NCBI GenBank assembly: GCA_938085105.1
Contig: CALKGK010000047.1
Span: 1 to 64,000 of the forward strand
DNA length: 64,000 nt
Reading direction: 5' to 3'
Source of the DNA: an uncultured Flavobacteriales bacterium
Lineage (GTDB): Bacteria > Bacteroidota > Bacteroidia > Flavobacteriales_D > Sanyastnellaceae
Shown here one piece after another: positions 1 through 8,215 of this stretch; the first letter of the stretch is position 1; each line of letters begins with the position of its first letter. The position numbers and the translations under genes are program-made. The notes beneath the pieces are model-generated. The model was given only the letters and a program-made list of their open reading frames with translations, was not told the DNA's origin and made no database searches.

Positions 1-595
1 ATTTCTGTCCAATCAACTTGATAAATTCTTCCCGTGTTTTGTGATTGTTCATAAACTCACCTGTAAAAGCCGATGAGGTCGTCACACTGTTCTGCTTTTC
101 AACTCCACGCATTTGCATGCAAAGATGTCGGGCTTCAATCACAACAGCTACCCCCAATGGATTTAGCGTTTCTTGAATGCAATCTCGAATGTCGGTAGTG
201 AGTCGCTCTTGCACCTGCAATCTTCGCGCAAAGGCATCCACCACTCGAGGGATTTTGCTCAAACCAACGATGTGTCCGTTAGGAATATATGCAATGTGGG
301 CTTTCCCAAAAAAGGGCAATAAGTGATGCTCGCACAATGAATACAACTCGATGTCTTTTACAATAACCATTTGATGATACTCCTCTGCGAACATGGCACT
401 GCGTAAAATAGCCGCTGGGTCTTGGTCGTAACCGTTGGTTAGAAACATCATGGCCTTGGCAGCGCGCATGGGGGTTTTTTCCAATCCTTCTCGCTCCACA
501 TCTTCTCCCGTTCCGCTAAGAATGGATTTGTAGCTCTCCGCCAATTTCTCGGCAAGGTCCATGTCGTATTCGTCAATCTTCTTATATCCAGCCAT
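1..595 (-). CDS. folE: GTP cyclohydrolase I, 3' end at or just beyond window edge
   Basis: Converts GTP to 7,8-dihydroneopterin triphosphate, the first step of folate and other pterin pathways, in the cytoplasm. The frame opens at the ATG at 595-593 ([11 protein letters not shown]) and stays open to base 1, giving 198 residues, close to the full family length of about 200, so at most a few codons are missing. Visible motifs are [13 protein letters not shown], carrying the zinc Cys and His, and [11 protein letters not shown], carrying the second zinc Cys, followed by the conserved SAFTGEF segment and the TREEF C-terminal motif. It starts 8 bp after the QueD-like gene, so the two pterin genes look co-transcribed. 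Confidence 0.95.
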   Translation of the reverse strand, partial: MAGYKKIDEYDMDLAEKLAESYKSILSGTGEDVEREGLEKTPMRAAKAMMFLTNGYDQDPAAILRSAMFAEEYHQMVIVKDIELYSLCEHHLLPFFGKAHIAYIPNGHIVGLSKIPRVVDAFARRLQVQERLTTDIRDCIQETLNPLGVAVVIEARHLCMQMRGVEKQNSVTTSSAFTGEFMNNHKTREEFIKLIGQK

Positions 596-603
596 GGTCT
601 TAC

Positions 604-1026
604 TTATTCTTCACCGAAATAATCGGCGTAATTATTTTCGGTTTCATACAAACGGATGCCGTGCAAGGTGCAACCCACCTTTTTGATTGGTTCAAAAATT
701 TGATTCCAAATCTCAATAATGAGAATTTCTGTACTGGCCATCTTCCCTTTCATCCACGGCACATCCAAGTTGAGGTTCTTGTGGTCCAAAGGCTCAACAA
801 CGTGTTCCTTCAAGATCTTACTCAAGACTTTTAAATCCATGCAATAACCGGTGTCAGGAGCTGGCTCGCCCTTGATGGTAACGTGGATTTCGTAATTGTG
901 TCCATGCCAGTTAGGATTAGCACACTTTCCAAAAACCTCGTGGTTCTTCTCATCGCTCCAATCGTGGTTCCACAGCTTGTGTGCGGCGTTGAAACGTTCT
1001 CTTCTTGTGACGTAGACGGTCTTCAT
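604..1026 (-). CDS. queD: 6-pyruvoyl-tetrahydropterin synthase / 6-carboxytetrahydropterin synthase (QueD-like)
   Basis: A 140-residue enzyme of the PTPS/QueD fold that acts on dihydroneopterin triphosphate, the product of the adjacent FolE. The zinc ligands are visible as His16 (FNAAHKL) and His41/His43 (WHGHNYE), and the catalytic Cys35 lies in FGKCANPN. The C-terminal HGIRLYET segment carries the substrate-binding Glu. The family covers both queuosine synthesis (QueD) and tetrahydrobiopterin synthesis (PtpS), and sequence alone does not separate them. No other queuosine gene is in view. It is transcribed ahead of folE, and its start is divergent from hldD. Confidence 0.88.
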   Translation of the reverse strand: MKTVYVTRRERFNAAHKLWNHDWSDEKNHEVFGKCANPNWHGHNYEIHVTIKGEPAPDTGYCMDLKVLSKILKEHVVEPLDHKNLNLDVPWMKGKMASTEILIIEIWNQIFEPIKKVGCTLHGIRLYETENNYADYFGEE

Positions 1027-1075
1027 TTCTGAAAATTTGGGTAAATATACAGCTTACTACTCTTTCAAATTACAA

Positions 1076-1083
1076 TACCTTTG
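1076..1083 (+). promoter_or_regulatory. TAnnTTTG -7 box of hldD
   Basis: TACCTTTG is an exact match to the Bacteroidota -7 element and lies 34 bp before the hldD start codon. No TTG stands at the usual 17-23 bp upstream, so the -33 element is poor. Confidence 0.45.
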
Positions 1084-1117
1084 CATCTGTTTTTGTTCGT
1101 TCATTAAAGAAAGATTT

Positions 1118-2083
1118 ATGATTGTTGTTACAGGTGCAGCCGGTTTTATCGCAAGTGGTTTGGTTCAAAAGCTGAATGAAGAGGGTTTTGTCGACCTTAT
1201 TTTGGTAGATGATTTTACACGCGAAGACCGTAAGACCAACTTCATCGATAAACAATATACGGCACTGGTCGATCGAGCCAACTTTATCGAGTGGCTCCAT
1301 GCAAATGAAAATCAAGTGCAATTCATTTTTCACCTCGGTGCGCGAACGGATACTACCGAATTCGATCAGTCCATTTTCGATGAACTGAACCTCAATTATT
1401 CAAAAGCGGTATGGAACGCCTGCGTAGAGCACGGTTTGCCTTTGGTTTATGCCTCTAGTGCTGCTACTTATGGCGATGGTGCCTTGGGCTATGATGATCG
1501 TCACGACATCGTGGATCAGTTGAAGCCACTTAATCCCTACGGAGATTCCAAAAACGATTTTGATAAGTGGGCGCTTCAACAGGAAAAACAACCCTACTTC
1601 TGGGCGGGCTTGAAGTTTTTTAATGTCTACGGACCCAATGAATTTCACAAAGGAAGAATGGCTTCGGTGGTTTTTCATTCCTTCAACCAGATTCAAGCAA
1701 AGGGAGAGGTGAAACTCTTCCGTTCACATCGAGAAGATTACAGCGATGGCGGACAAATGCGCGATTTCGTTTATGTAAAGGATGTGGCCAAGGTGTGCTA
1801 TTTCCTTATGCATCACCGAAAAGATTCTGGTTTGTACAACTTGGGTTCAGGAAAAGCACGAACATTCAAAGATTTGGCCACGGCAACTTTCCATGCCTTG
1901 GGCAAAGAGGCGAAAATTGACTTCATCGACACACCCATCGATATTCGAGATAAGTACCAGTATTTCACAGAGGCGAACATGAAAAAGTTACTCGATATTG
2001 GCTATGATCAAGGATTTCATTCGTTAGAAGAGGGGGTGGACGATTACGTTAAAAATCACCTTCTTCCGGGCCGCTATTGGTAA
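1118..2083 (+). CDS. hldD: ADP-L-glycero-D-manno-heptose 6-epimerase
   Basis: An extended short-chain dehydrogenase that epimerises ADP-D,D-heptose to the L,D form used in the LPS inner core. The ATG at 1118 gives 321 residues (family about 310) and starts directly with the NAD(P) fold, MIVVTGAAGFIAS. An in-frame ATG at 1037 adds 27 unconserved residues and lies upstream of the predicted -7 box, so I reject it. The Ser of VYASSAATYGDG and the Tyr and Lys of NPYGDSKNDFDKW form the catalytic triad, and KFFNVYGPNE is the conserved second lysine segment. The last glycine-rich positions read GAAGFIAS instead of the usual GGAGFIGS. No other LPS gene is adjacent. Confidence 0.9.
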   Translation: MIVVTGAAGFIASGLVQKLNEEGFVDLILVDDFTREDRKTNFIDKQYTALVDRANFIEWLHANENQVQFIFHLGARTDTTEFDQSIFDELNLNYSKAVWNACVEHGLPLVYASSAATYGDGALGYDDRHDIVDQLKPLNPYGDSKNDFDKWALQQEKQPYFWAGLKFFNVYGPNEFHKGRMASVVFHSFNQIQAKGEVKLFRSHREDYSDGGQMRDFVYVKDVAKVCYFLMHHRKDSGLYNLGSGKARTFKDLATATFHALGKEAKIDFIDTPIDIRDKYQYFTEANMKKLLDIGYDQGFHSLEEGVDDYVKNHLLPGRYW

Positions 2084-2336
2084 GCACATCCTGATCCAAG
2101 AGCTTTTCCTTTTCGACTTCGTTTTTTTTATGGCTGAAGGATTGCAAGCTGGCCCATAGCAAGTAGGCAAAACTCAGCACAAAAGGGCTTACCCCGATGA
2201 GGAGTCCACTAACGTTTCTGAAGGATTCCACGCCACGGTAGCTGAGATAAAATTTCAAGTAGAGTTGTTGTCCGAAAATGAACAATACCAGCAGATTGCT
2301 GATCAACAAGAAGAGCATCACTGTGCTTCTATTCAC
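2049..2336 (-). CDS. Small membrane protein of unknown function
   Basis: 95 residues with two hydrophobic segments (about residues 6-23 and 42-63) and a charged, acidic C-terminus, consistent with an inner-membrane protein. I do not recognise a family. The start is a GTG at 2336-2334 that overlaps the TGA stop of the MerR gene as GTGA, an arrangement typical of translational coupling and the main reason to believe the gene is real. Its 3' end overlaps the end of hldD by 35 bp in convergent orientation. A later ATG at 2318 is an alternative start. Confidence 0.55.
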   Translation of the reverse strand: MNRSTVMLFLLISNLLVLFIFGQQLYLKFYLSYRGVESFRNVSGLLIGVSPFVLSFAYLLWASLQSFSHKKNEVEKEKLLDQDVLTNSGPEEGDF

Positions 2337-2668
2337 AGTTGTTCTTTCAAATCAAGAAGAAAAGCTTTGATTTTTCCGAGCTTAGCAACGACTTCAGCTT
2401 CGTTGGCTACTTGTTCCCCGTTACTTTTCATGTGATTTCGTGCACCATCGAGGGTAAATCCTCTTTCTTTCACCAAATGGTAAATCACCCTCAAGTTCTC
2501 CATGTCTTTAATGGTGAACATGCGATTGCCTTTGCGGTTTTTCTTAGGCTTGATGACGTCAAATTCCTTCTCCCAAAAACGAATTGTAGAGGCGTTCACC
2601 CCAAAGGTTTTGGCAACCTCTGAGATGCTGTAATACTGCTTCTCTATTTCTTTTTCTTTGTAGGGCAT
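2333..2668 (-). CDS. MerR-family transcriptional regulator
   Basis: 111 residues with an N-terminal winged helix-turn-helix of MerR type at about residues 12-72 (YYSISEVAKTFGV, then ASTIRFWEKEFD and NRMFTIKDMENL) and a short C-terminal helix rather than a metal- or drug-binding domain. The short effector region lacks the conserved cysteines of metal sensors. It follows the M23 peptidase gene by 34 bp and is coupled to the small membrane protein downstream. The ligand is unknown. Confidence 0.85.
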   Translation of the reverse strand: MPYKEKEIEKQYYSISEVAKTFGVNASTIRFWEKEFDVIKPKKNRKGNRMFTIKDMENLRVIYHLVKERGFTLDGARNHMKSNGEQVANEAEVVAKLGKIKAFLLDLKEQL

Positions 2669-2702
2669 TTCTTCTTGAGGAAAGGTAAGTTTTTAAACCC
2701 AC

Positions 2703-3674
2703 TTAATCAAAGCTCTGGTTGGCGGCATTCGATTGCTCCAACATGGCTTCGTATTGCTCTGGCGATAAATCGTTGAAGTAGAAGTAGGCTGGGTTTACCT
2801 TTTGGCCGTCTTTGATTACTTCATAGTGGAGGTGTGGGCCAACGGATTTCCCAGTGTTTCCAATCAAGCCAATCACTTCTCCCCGTTTTACTTTCTGACC
2901 GTTTTTCACCTTAATTTGGCTCATATGTCCGTAAAGGGTTTCATAGCCAAATCCGTGTTTAATGATGACATTCTTTCCGTATCCACTCTGTTTCCGTTCA
3001 ACCCGAACAACAACTCCATCTCCAGTGGCAAAGATTTCGGTACCAGTAGGGGCGGTGAAATCCATTCCCCAGTGCATTTTTCTCACCTTGTAAATGGGGT
3101 CAATTCGCCATCCATATCCTGAAGCAACGCGTTTGAGGTCTTCGTTCCTCACGGGTTGAATGGCGGGAATAGAAGCGAGCATTTCTGCTTTCGACTTGGC
3201 AATTTCAAAAAGCTCTTCAAAGGATTTACTTTGAGAAACGAGTTGTCTTTCCAATTCAGAGACCCTTTTCTGAGCTTCGATGATGAGCTCTGAATTCTCG
3301 TAGCCTTCGTATTCTTGGTAACGATCTGCACCACCAATCCCGGGCTTTCTGAGGTGTTCTGGGTAAGGTTCTGCTCCAAAAATGTTGCGGTAAATCTCAT
3401 CGTCTCGCTCGGCAATGTTGTCCAATACAACAGCCATTTGATTCAGCTCCTGATTTAAATCATTCACTTGTTCTCTTAAAAAGCGGTTTTCCCTTTGGGC
3501 GTCAAGAAGTTTCGGGCTCTCAAAAAAATGGTCGAAGGTGAAAATGCTCACCAATGCCACAACAGCCACGAAAGCCACTACTTTTAAGGCCCATCCAGCG
3601 TAATCCTTGAAGGTGTAAGGTACTTTCTCATAAACGAGACGACTGGGGTTGTATCTGTAGCGGTATCTAGCCAT
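2703..3674 (-). CDS. Membrane-anchored M23-family metallopeptidase (cell-wall hydrolase)
   Basis: 323 residues. A basic N-terminus is followed by one transmembrane helix (about 27-47), two coiled-coil stretches (about 58-95 and 130-165) and a C-terminal LytM/M23 domain. The zinc-site motifs are MHWGMDF (first His and Asp), TLYGHMSQI and GPHLHYEV (HxH). All expected ligands are present, so it should be an active endopeptidase rather than an EnvC-type degenerate activator. It probably cuts peptidoglycan cross-links from the periplasmic face. It heads an operon with MerR and the small membrane protein and is divergent from alaS. Confidence 0.88.
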   Translation of the reverse strand: MARYRYRYNPSRLVYEKVPYTFKDYAGWALKVVAFVAVVALVSIFTFDHFFESPKLLDAQRENRFLREQVNDLNQELNQMAVVLDNIAERDDEIYRNIFGAEPYPEHLRKPGIGGADRYQEYEGYENSELIIEAQKRVSELERQLVSQSKSFEELFEIAKSKAEMLASIPAIQPVRNEDLKRVASGYGWRIDPIYKVRKMHWGMDFTAPTGTEIFATGDGVVVRVERKQSGYGKNVIIKHGFGYETLYGHMSQIKVKNGQKVKRGEVIGLIGNTGKSVGPHLHYEVIKDGQKVNPAYFYFNDLSPEQYEAMLEQSNAANQSFD

Positions 3675-3690
3675 GAACTATTGCATTAGG

Positions 3691-3723
3691 TTGCGCGAAA
3701 GTACCCAAAATCACGTACTTTTG
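3691..3723 (+). promoter_or_regulatory. alaS promoter (TTG, 22 bp, TACTTTTG)
   Basis: TTG at 3691-3693 and TACTTTTG at 3716-3723 are separated by 22 bp, within the range for Bacteroidota -33/-7 promoters. The predicted leader before the alaS ATG is about 60 nt. Confidence 0.55.
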
Positions 3724-3787
3724 CAATCACTAAAACGCAGGGTACGGGGCTTTAACAGGTCTTAACGCGTATCCAAAAGGCATTATT

Positions 3788-6394
3788 ATGACATCGAAAG
3801 AAATTAGACGCGTATTTCTCGACTTTTTCAAGTCCAAAGAGCATGAACTGGTAACTTCAGCCCCCATGGTGATCAAAGACGATCCCACGCTTATGTTCAC
3901 CAATGCGGGAATGAATCAGTTCAAAGATCTTTTCCTCGGGAACTCGGAAATCACATACACCCGTGCTGCTAATTCTCAAAAATGCCTTCGCGTTTCAGGA
4001 AAACACAATGATTTGGAAGAGGTGGGAGTAGATACTTACCACCATACGATGTTCGAGATGTTGGGCAACTGGTCTTTTGGCGACTATTTCAAAGAAGAGG
4101 CCATCGAGTGGGCGTGGGAATTGCTTACTGAACGCTACAATATCAAAAAAGACGATCTCTACATCACCATTTTTGAAGGAGATGAGGAAGATGGTTTGAA
4201 GGAAGATGAAGAAGCAAAGGAGATCTGGAAAGAATTAGTGGCTGAAGACCATATCCTCGCTTGCGACAAGAAAGATAATTTCTGGGAGATGGGGGAGACT
4301 GGACCATGCGGACCGTGTTCTGAAATTCACATCGACCTCAGAGACGAAGCAGAGAAAGCCAAAACTCCTGGTAGAGACTTGGTGAACAAAGATCACCCTC
4401 AAGTGATTGAGATTTGGAATTTGGTGTTCATGCAGTACATGCGAATGTCTGACCGTTCTCTCAAAACGCTTCCCGCTCAACACATCGATACCGGGATGGG
4501 CTTTGAGCGTTTGGCAGTGGTGCTTCAAAATAAACAATCCAACTACGACACGGATGTCTTCACTCCGCTCATCGAGGCCATTGTGAAGCGAAGTGGTGTG
4601 GCTTATCAACGGGGAGACTCAAAACAAGATGTAGCCATTCGAGTGATTTCCGATCACGTGAGAGCAGTGGCCTTTTCGATTGCTGACGGACAATTACCGT
4701 CCAACACCGGTGCTGGCTATGTTATCCGAAGAATTCTGAGAAGAGCCATTCGTTATGCATTCAGCTTTTTGGACATGAAGGAATCATTCATTTACGAGTT
4801 GGTGGATATTCTTGAATCTCAATTGGGAGAAGCTTTCCCAGAAATGAGCAAACAGAAAGACTTGATCAAAAAAGTGATCAAAGAGGAAGAAGAAAATTTC
4901 TTGCGCACCTTGGATAAAGGTATTCAACGAATCAACGAGCACATCCAAGGAATGAAGAACGATGTTGTCGATGGAGCCGTTGTTTTCGAATTGTACGATA
5001 CTTATGGCTTTTCTGACGACCTGACTTCACTCATAGCAGGTGAGGCGAACAAAAAAGTAGATTTGGAGGGCTTTAAGAAGCACCTTCAAGAACAAAAAGA
5101 ACGCTCAAGAGCGGCAGGTAAGGTAGAGACGGATGATTGGGTAGAGGTTGCCGAAGACGATGAAACTGAATTTGTCGGTTATGACCGTCTAGAAGCAGAA
5201 GTACGCATCACCAAATATAGAAAGGTGAAGGCGAAGGGGAAATCGGGCTACCAATTGGTTTTGAACCTCACTCCGTTCTATCCTGAAGGTGGTGGTCAAG
5301 TTGGAGATGCGGGTACGCTCGTTTCCGCGAATGAGAGCATTGCGATTTCAACTACAAAAAAGGAAAACAATCTAATAGTTCATTACACCGAACAATGTCC
5401 GGAAAATCCTAATGCGGTGTTCAAGGCTCAGGTGGATGCTTCAAAAAGACGTTCTTCAGCGCGTAATCACTCAGCAACACATCTCTTGCACGAGGCGCTG
5501 CGTTCTGTCCTTGGAGAGCACGTTGAACAAAAAGGTTCCCTCGTTTCTCCCGATTATTTGCGCTTCGATTTCTCTCACTTCTCAAAAATGAAACCAGAAG
5601 AATTGAAAGCGGTTGAAGATCGAGTAAATGCTGGCATCTTGAACAATCTTCCTTTGCAAGAAAAAAGAAATACACCGATTGCAGAAGCTCAAGACATGGG
5701 CGCTATGATGCTTTTTGGTGAAAAATATGGAGATGCCGTTCGCGTGATTCAATTTGGATCTTCCATCGAACTTTGTGGAGGTACTCACGTGAGTGGAACT
5801 GGAGAGATCGGGCCTTTCCGCATTTTGAGTGAAGGAGCTGTAGCTGCAGGTGTTCGTCGAATTGAGGCGATTTCTGGAGAACGTTCGATGGAGCTTATCC
5901 AAGACGATCGTAAGCTTATTCAAGAACTAACGGCCAAAACGAAGCAACAAGATGTCCTGAAAGCAGTGAGTGATCTTCAAGACAAGAATGCACTCCTCGA
6001 AAAAGAGTTGGCTGCATTTAAAAAGGCGGCTGCAAAAGACATCAAGTCGAGCATCAAACAAGAGATTAAGGAGGTGAATGGGGTTGCTTTCTTAGCAAAA
6101 CGCGTTGATCTTGATGCTGCGGAAATCAAAGACATGGCCTTTGAACTCAAGGGGGAGTGTGAATCGCTCTTTGCTGTATTTGGAACGGAGAAGGACGGAA
6201 AAGCACTTATCGCATGTTTGGTAACTGAAGACCTCGTGAACTCAAAATCCTTACACGCGGGGAACGTGGTGAAGGAATTGGCCAAGCACATTCAAGGTGG
6301 GGGTGGCGGACAAGCTTTCTTTGCTACTGCAGGAGGTAAGAATCCCGCGGGGCTGGATGAGGCCATAGAAAATGCGCTTAACTTCATCAGCTAA
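3788..6394 (+). CDS. alaS: Alanine--tRNA ligase
   Basis: 868 residues, full length for the family. It charges tRNA-Ala and edits mischarged Ser/Gly. Order of domains: class II catalytic core (motif 1 around FFKSKEHELVTSAPMVI, motif 2 region with KCLRVSGKHNDLE), the tRNA-recognition region, the editing domain with zinc ligands in RNHSATHLLHEALR and CGGTHVSGTGEIG, then a short coiled coil and the glycine-rich C-Ala domain (HIQGGGGGQAFFATAGG). The N-terminus MTSKEIRRVFLDFF matches the normal family start. Its stop codon lies next to the right arm of a perfect hairpin (see the terminator entry). Confidence 0.97.
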   Translation: MTSKEIRRVFLDFFKSKEHELVTSAPMVIKDDPTLMFTNAGMNQFKDLFLGNSEITYTRAANSQKCLRVSGKHNDLEEVGVDTYHHTMFEMLGNWSFGDYFKEEAIEWAWELLTERYNIKKDDLYITIFEGDEEDGLKEDEEAKEIWKELVAEDHILACDKKDNFWEMGETGPCGPCSEIHIDLRDEAEKAKTPGRDLVNKDHPQVIEIWNLVFMQYMRMSDRSLKTLPAQHIDTGMGFERLAVVLQNKQSNYDTDVFTPLIEAIVKRSGVAYQRGDSKQDVAIRVISDHVRAVAFSIADGQLPSNTGAGYVIRRILRRAIRYAFSFLDMKESFIYELVDILESQLGEAFPEMSKQKDLIKKVIKEEEENFLRTLDKGIQRINEHIQGMKNDVVDGAVVFELYDTYGFSDDLTSLIAGEANKKVDLEGFKKHLQEQKERSRAAGKVETDDWVEVAEDDETEFVGYDRLEAEVRITKYRKVKAKGKSGYQLVLNLTPFYPEGGGQVGDAGTLVSANESIAISTTKKENNLIVHYTEQCPENPNAVFKAQVDASKRRSSARNHSATHLLHEALRSVLGEHVEQKGSLVSPDYLRFDFSHFSKMKPEELKAVEDRVNAGILNNLPLQEKRNTPIAEAQDMGAMMLFGEKYGDAVRVIQFGSSIELCGGTHVSGTGEIGPFRILSEGAVAAGVRRIEAISGERSMELIQDDRKLIQELTAKTKQQDVLKAVSDLQDKNALLEKELAAFKKAAAKDIKSSIKQEIKEVNGVAFLAKRVDLDAAEIKDMAFELKGECESLFAVFGTEKDGKALIACLVTEDLVNSKSLHAGNVVKELAKHIQGGGGGQAFFATAGGKNPAGLDEAIENALNFIS

Positions 6395-6405
6395 GCGCAT
6401 TTTCT
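6367..6405 (+). terminator. Hairpin spanning the alaS stop codon
   Basis: A perfect 14-bp inverted repeat, AGAAAATGCGCTTA (6367-6380) and TAAGCGCATTTTCT (6392-6405), with an 11-nt loop. The left arm lies inside the last codons of alaS, and the stop codon TAA (6392-6394) opens the right arm. No U-tract follows directly, so intrinsic termination is likely but not certain. It could also serve the convergent DUF5684 gene. Confidence 0.6.
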
Positions 6406-6471
6406 AAAAGTGTGTAATTAGAAGCAGGTTAAGGATCTGCCGTTCACTACAAGGAAAGTATAGTTTTGGTT

Positions 6472-6891
6472 TTAGTGAGCAAACTGTGAGGCTCTTGCTT
6501 TGATTTGATCAATGCTCTGACCGTAAACCGGTCCGTGATAGATCTCATTGTAAGCTAGTGCCATGTTGAATACATATAGAACGTTGAGAAGTACCACGAG
6601 GATGTAATCCACCATGCTTGTTTTCCCAAAACTCTGCGCGAGTTCAATCAGGACCTTAAATCCGAAGAAGATGTTGAATAATGGGATGAAGAAGAAAAAG
6701 GCATGCCATTTCGGTCTTCCAACAATATTCATAGTGATCACCAAATCCCAAACAGGAACAATGGATGCAATTCCGGGTTGGTTACACTTCACAAACAAAC
6801 GCCATTTGGCAACGGCGCCAATGAGAAGAAAGAGAAAGATCAGGAAGTAGATTCCGATTCCTCCGTCTGAATTGTTCAATAGATTTTCCAT
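6472..6891 (-). CDS. DUF5684-type membrane protein
   Basis: 139 residues with about four hydrophobic segments (near residues 12-27, 40-58, 62-80 and 92-112). The motifs KCNQPGIASIVPVWDLV and FFFFIPLFNIFFGFKV match the repeated 'G-hydrophobic-P-hydrophobic-N' pattern I associate with DUF5684, a family of small integral membrane proteins without known function, sometimes found as the N-terminal part of signal-peptidase-like proteins. No catalytic Ser/Lys dyad is present. It is convergent with alaS. Confidence 0.65.
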   Translation of the reverse strand: MENLLNNSDGGIGIYFLIFLFLLIGAVAKWRLFVKCNQPGIASIVPVWDLVITMNIVGRPKWHAFFFFIPLFNIFFGFKVLIELAQSFGKTSMVDYILVVLLNVLYVFNMALAYNEIYHGPVYGQSIDQIKARASQFAH

Positions 6892-7013
6892 AATCGTTAT
6901 GTTTTTAAGCCGTTCTTAAAAGTTGCGTCTCACTATAAAGACGAATGCTTTTGCCCACGGTTGCCTCTTTTCAAAAAAGGTTTCAAAAAAACATAGAAAA
7001 ATGATGTAGGAAT

Positions 7014-8204
7014 CTACGCGATGTTCAAATGAGCATATTTTTTCACTTCTGCAGCGGTGATTTTATCCGGACAAAGAATGATGAGTCGTTCAATCACATT
7101 GCGCAATTCACGGATGTTTCCGGTCCATTGTCCTTTCTGAAGTTCTTTGATTGCAGCGCTTTCAATTTCCTTTACAGGTGCTCCGTATTCCTCACAAATC
7201 AAAGCAATAAAGTGTTCTGCAAGAAGTTCGATGTCGTCAATGCGCTCCTTCAGTGCGGGCACATGAATTGGAATAACGCTCAGTCGGTGGTAAAGATCTT
7301 CCCTGAAGTTCCCTTCTTCAATCTCTTTACGGAGGTCTTTGTTTGTAGCGGCAAAGATGCGCACATTCACTTTAATGTCTTTGTCTCCTCCAACTCGTGT
7401 AATGCGGTTTTCTTGAAGGGCGCGGAGTACTTTTGCTTGGGCAGACGGACTCATGTCTCCAATCTCATCCAAAAACAAAGTCCCTCCATCGGCCTGTTCA
7501 AACTTTCCCTTGCGCTGCTTGATGGCGCTTGTAAATGCACCTTTTTCATGACCAAAGAGTTCGCTTTCAATCAGCTCAGATGGGATGGCGGCGCAGTTGA
7601 CTTCAATGAAAGGCATCTTAGCACGTTCACTTTTTTCGTGGAGCTGACGAGCAACCAATTCTTTACCAGAACCATTTCCCCCAGTAATCAAGACCCGCGC
7701 ATCAGTGGGCGCAACGGTATCAATCAGTTTCTTGATTTCTAGAATGGCAGGAGATTCTCCAATAATGTTCGATCCCAAAGCCTTGTTGATCTTGCGCTTC
7801 AATACTTTGGTTTCTTCCACCAAGGTTTTTTGATCGCTCGCATTTCGAAGAGTTACCAAAATTCGATTGAGATCGAGGGGCTTTTCAATGAAATCGTATG
7901 CACCCTTTTTTAATGCTTCAACGGCAGTTTCAACGGTGCCATGACCAGAGATCATGATCACGGGAGAATCGACTTCAGCAAGTTTCAACTTCTCGAGTAC
8001 TTCCAAGCCGTCCATCTTTGGCATCTTGATGTCGCAAAAAATGATGTCATAAGGGGTGTCCATGGCCTTCTTCAAACCAACACTTCCGTCTTCAGCTTCA
8101 TCTACTTGATAGTCTTCGTATTCTAAGATTTCTTTGAGTGTACTGCGGATAGCAGCCTCATCGTCTATGATCAATATCTGTGGCATGGATTTCTTTTTCG
8201 ACAT
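7014..8204 (-). CDS. Sigma-54-type response regulator (receiver plus AAA+) lacking a DNA-binding domain
   Basis: 396 residues. The receiver domain (about 8-125) has the phospho-acceptor Asp58 in FCDIKMPKMDG and Lys108 in FIEKPL. The AAA+ domain (about 143-370) has Walker A TGGNGSGKE, Walker B GGTLFLDEIGDM, and the sigma-54-contact loop reading GAFTSA (222-227) instead of GAFTGA. The arginine and sensor region NIRELRNVIERL is present. The protein stops soon after, at VKKYAHLNIA, with no Fis-type helix-turn-helix, and the following DNA encodes none in any frame. Sigma-54 activators without a DNA-binding domain are known and may act from solution. It ends an operon with ppx (11-bp gap). No histidine kinase is adjacent. 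Confidence 0.88.
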   Translation of the reverse strand: MSKKKSMPQILIIDDEAAIRSTLKEILEYEDYQVDEAEDGSVGLKKAMDTPYDIIFCDIKMPKMDGLEVLEKLKLAEVDSPVIMISGHGTVETAVEALKKGAYDFIEKPLDLNRILVTLRNASDQKTLVEETKVLKRKINKALGSNIIGESPAILEIKKLIDTVAPTDARVLITGGNGSGKELVARQLHEKSERAKMPFIEVNCAAIPSELIESELFGHEKGAFTSAIKQRKGKFEQADGGTLFLDEIGDMSPSAQAKVLRALQENRITRVGGDKDIKVNVRIFAATNKDLRKEIEEGNFREDLYHRLSVIPIHVPALKERIDDIELLAEHFIALICEEYGAPVKEIESAAIKELQKGQWTGNIRELRNVIERLIILCPDKITAAEVKKYAHLNIA

Positions 8205-8215
8205 GGTATCAAGTA

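Noticed and set aside
1037-1117. Extended N-terminus for hldD
   Set aside because: The extra 27 residues are not part of the NAD-binding fold and the predicted -7 box lies inside this stretch.
7014-7100. Possible frameshift removing the HTH of the response regulator
   Set aside because: The translated sequence downstream of the stop in all minus-strand frames shows no Fis-type helix-turn-helix, so the short form looks genuine.
7029-7742. 237-residue open frame on the plus strand
   Set aside because: Antisense to the AAA+ domain of the response regulator, which has all expected motifs in frame.
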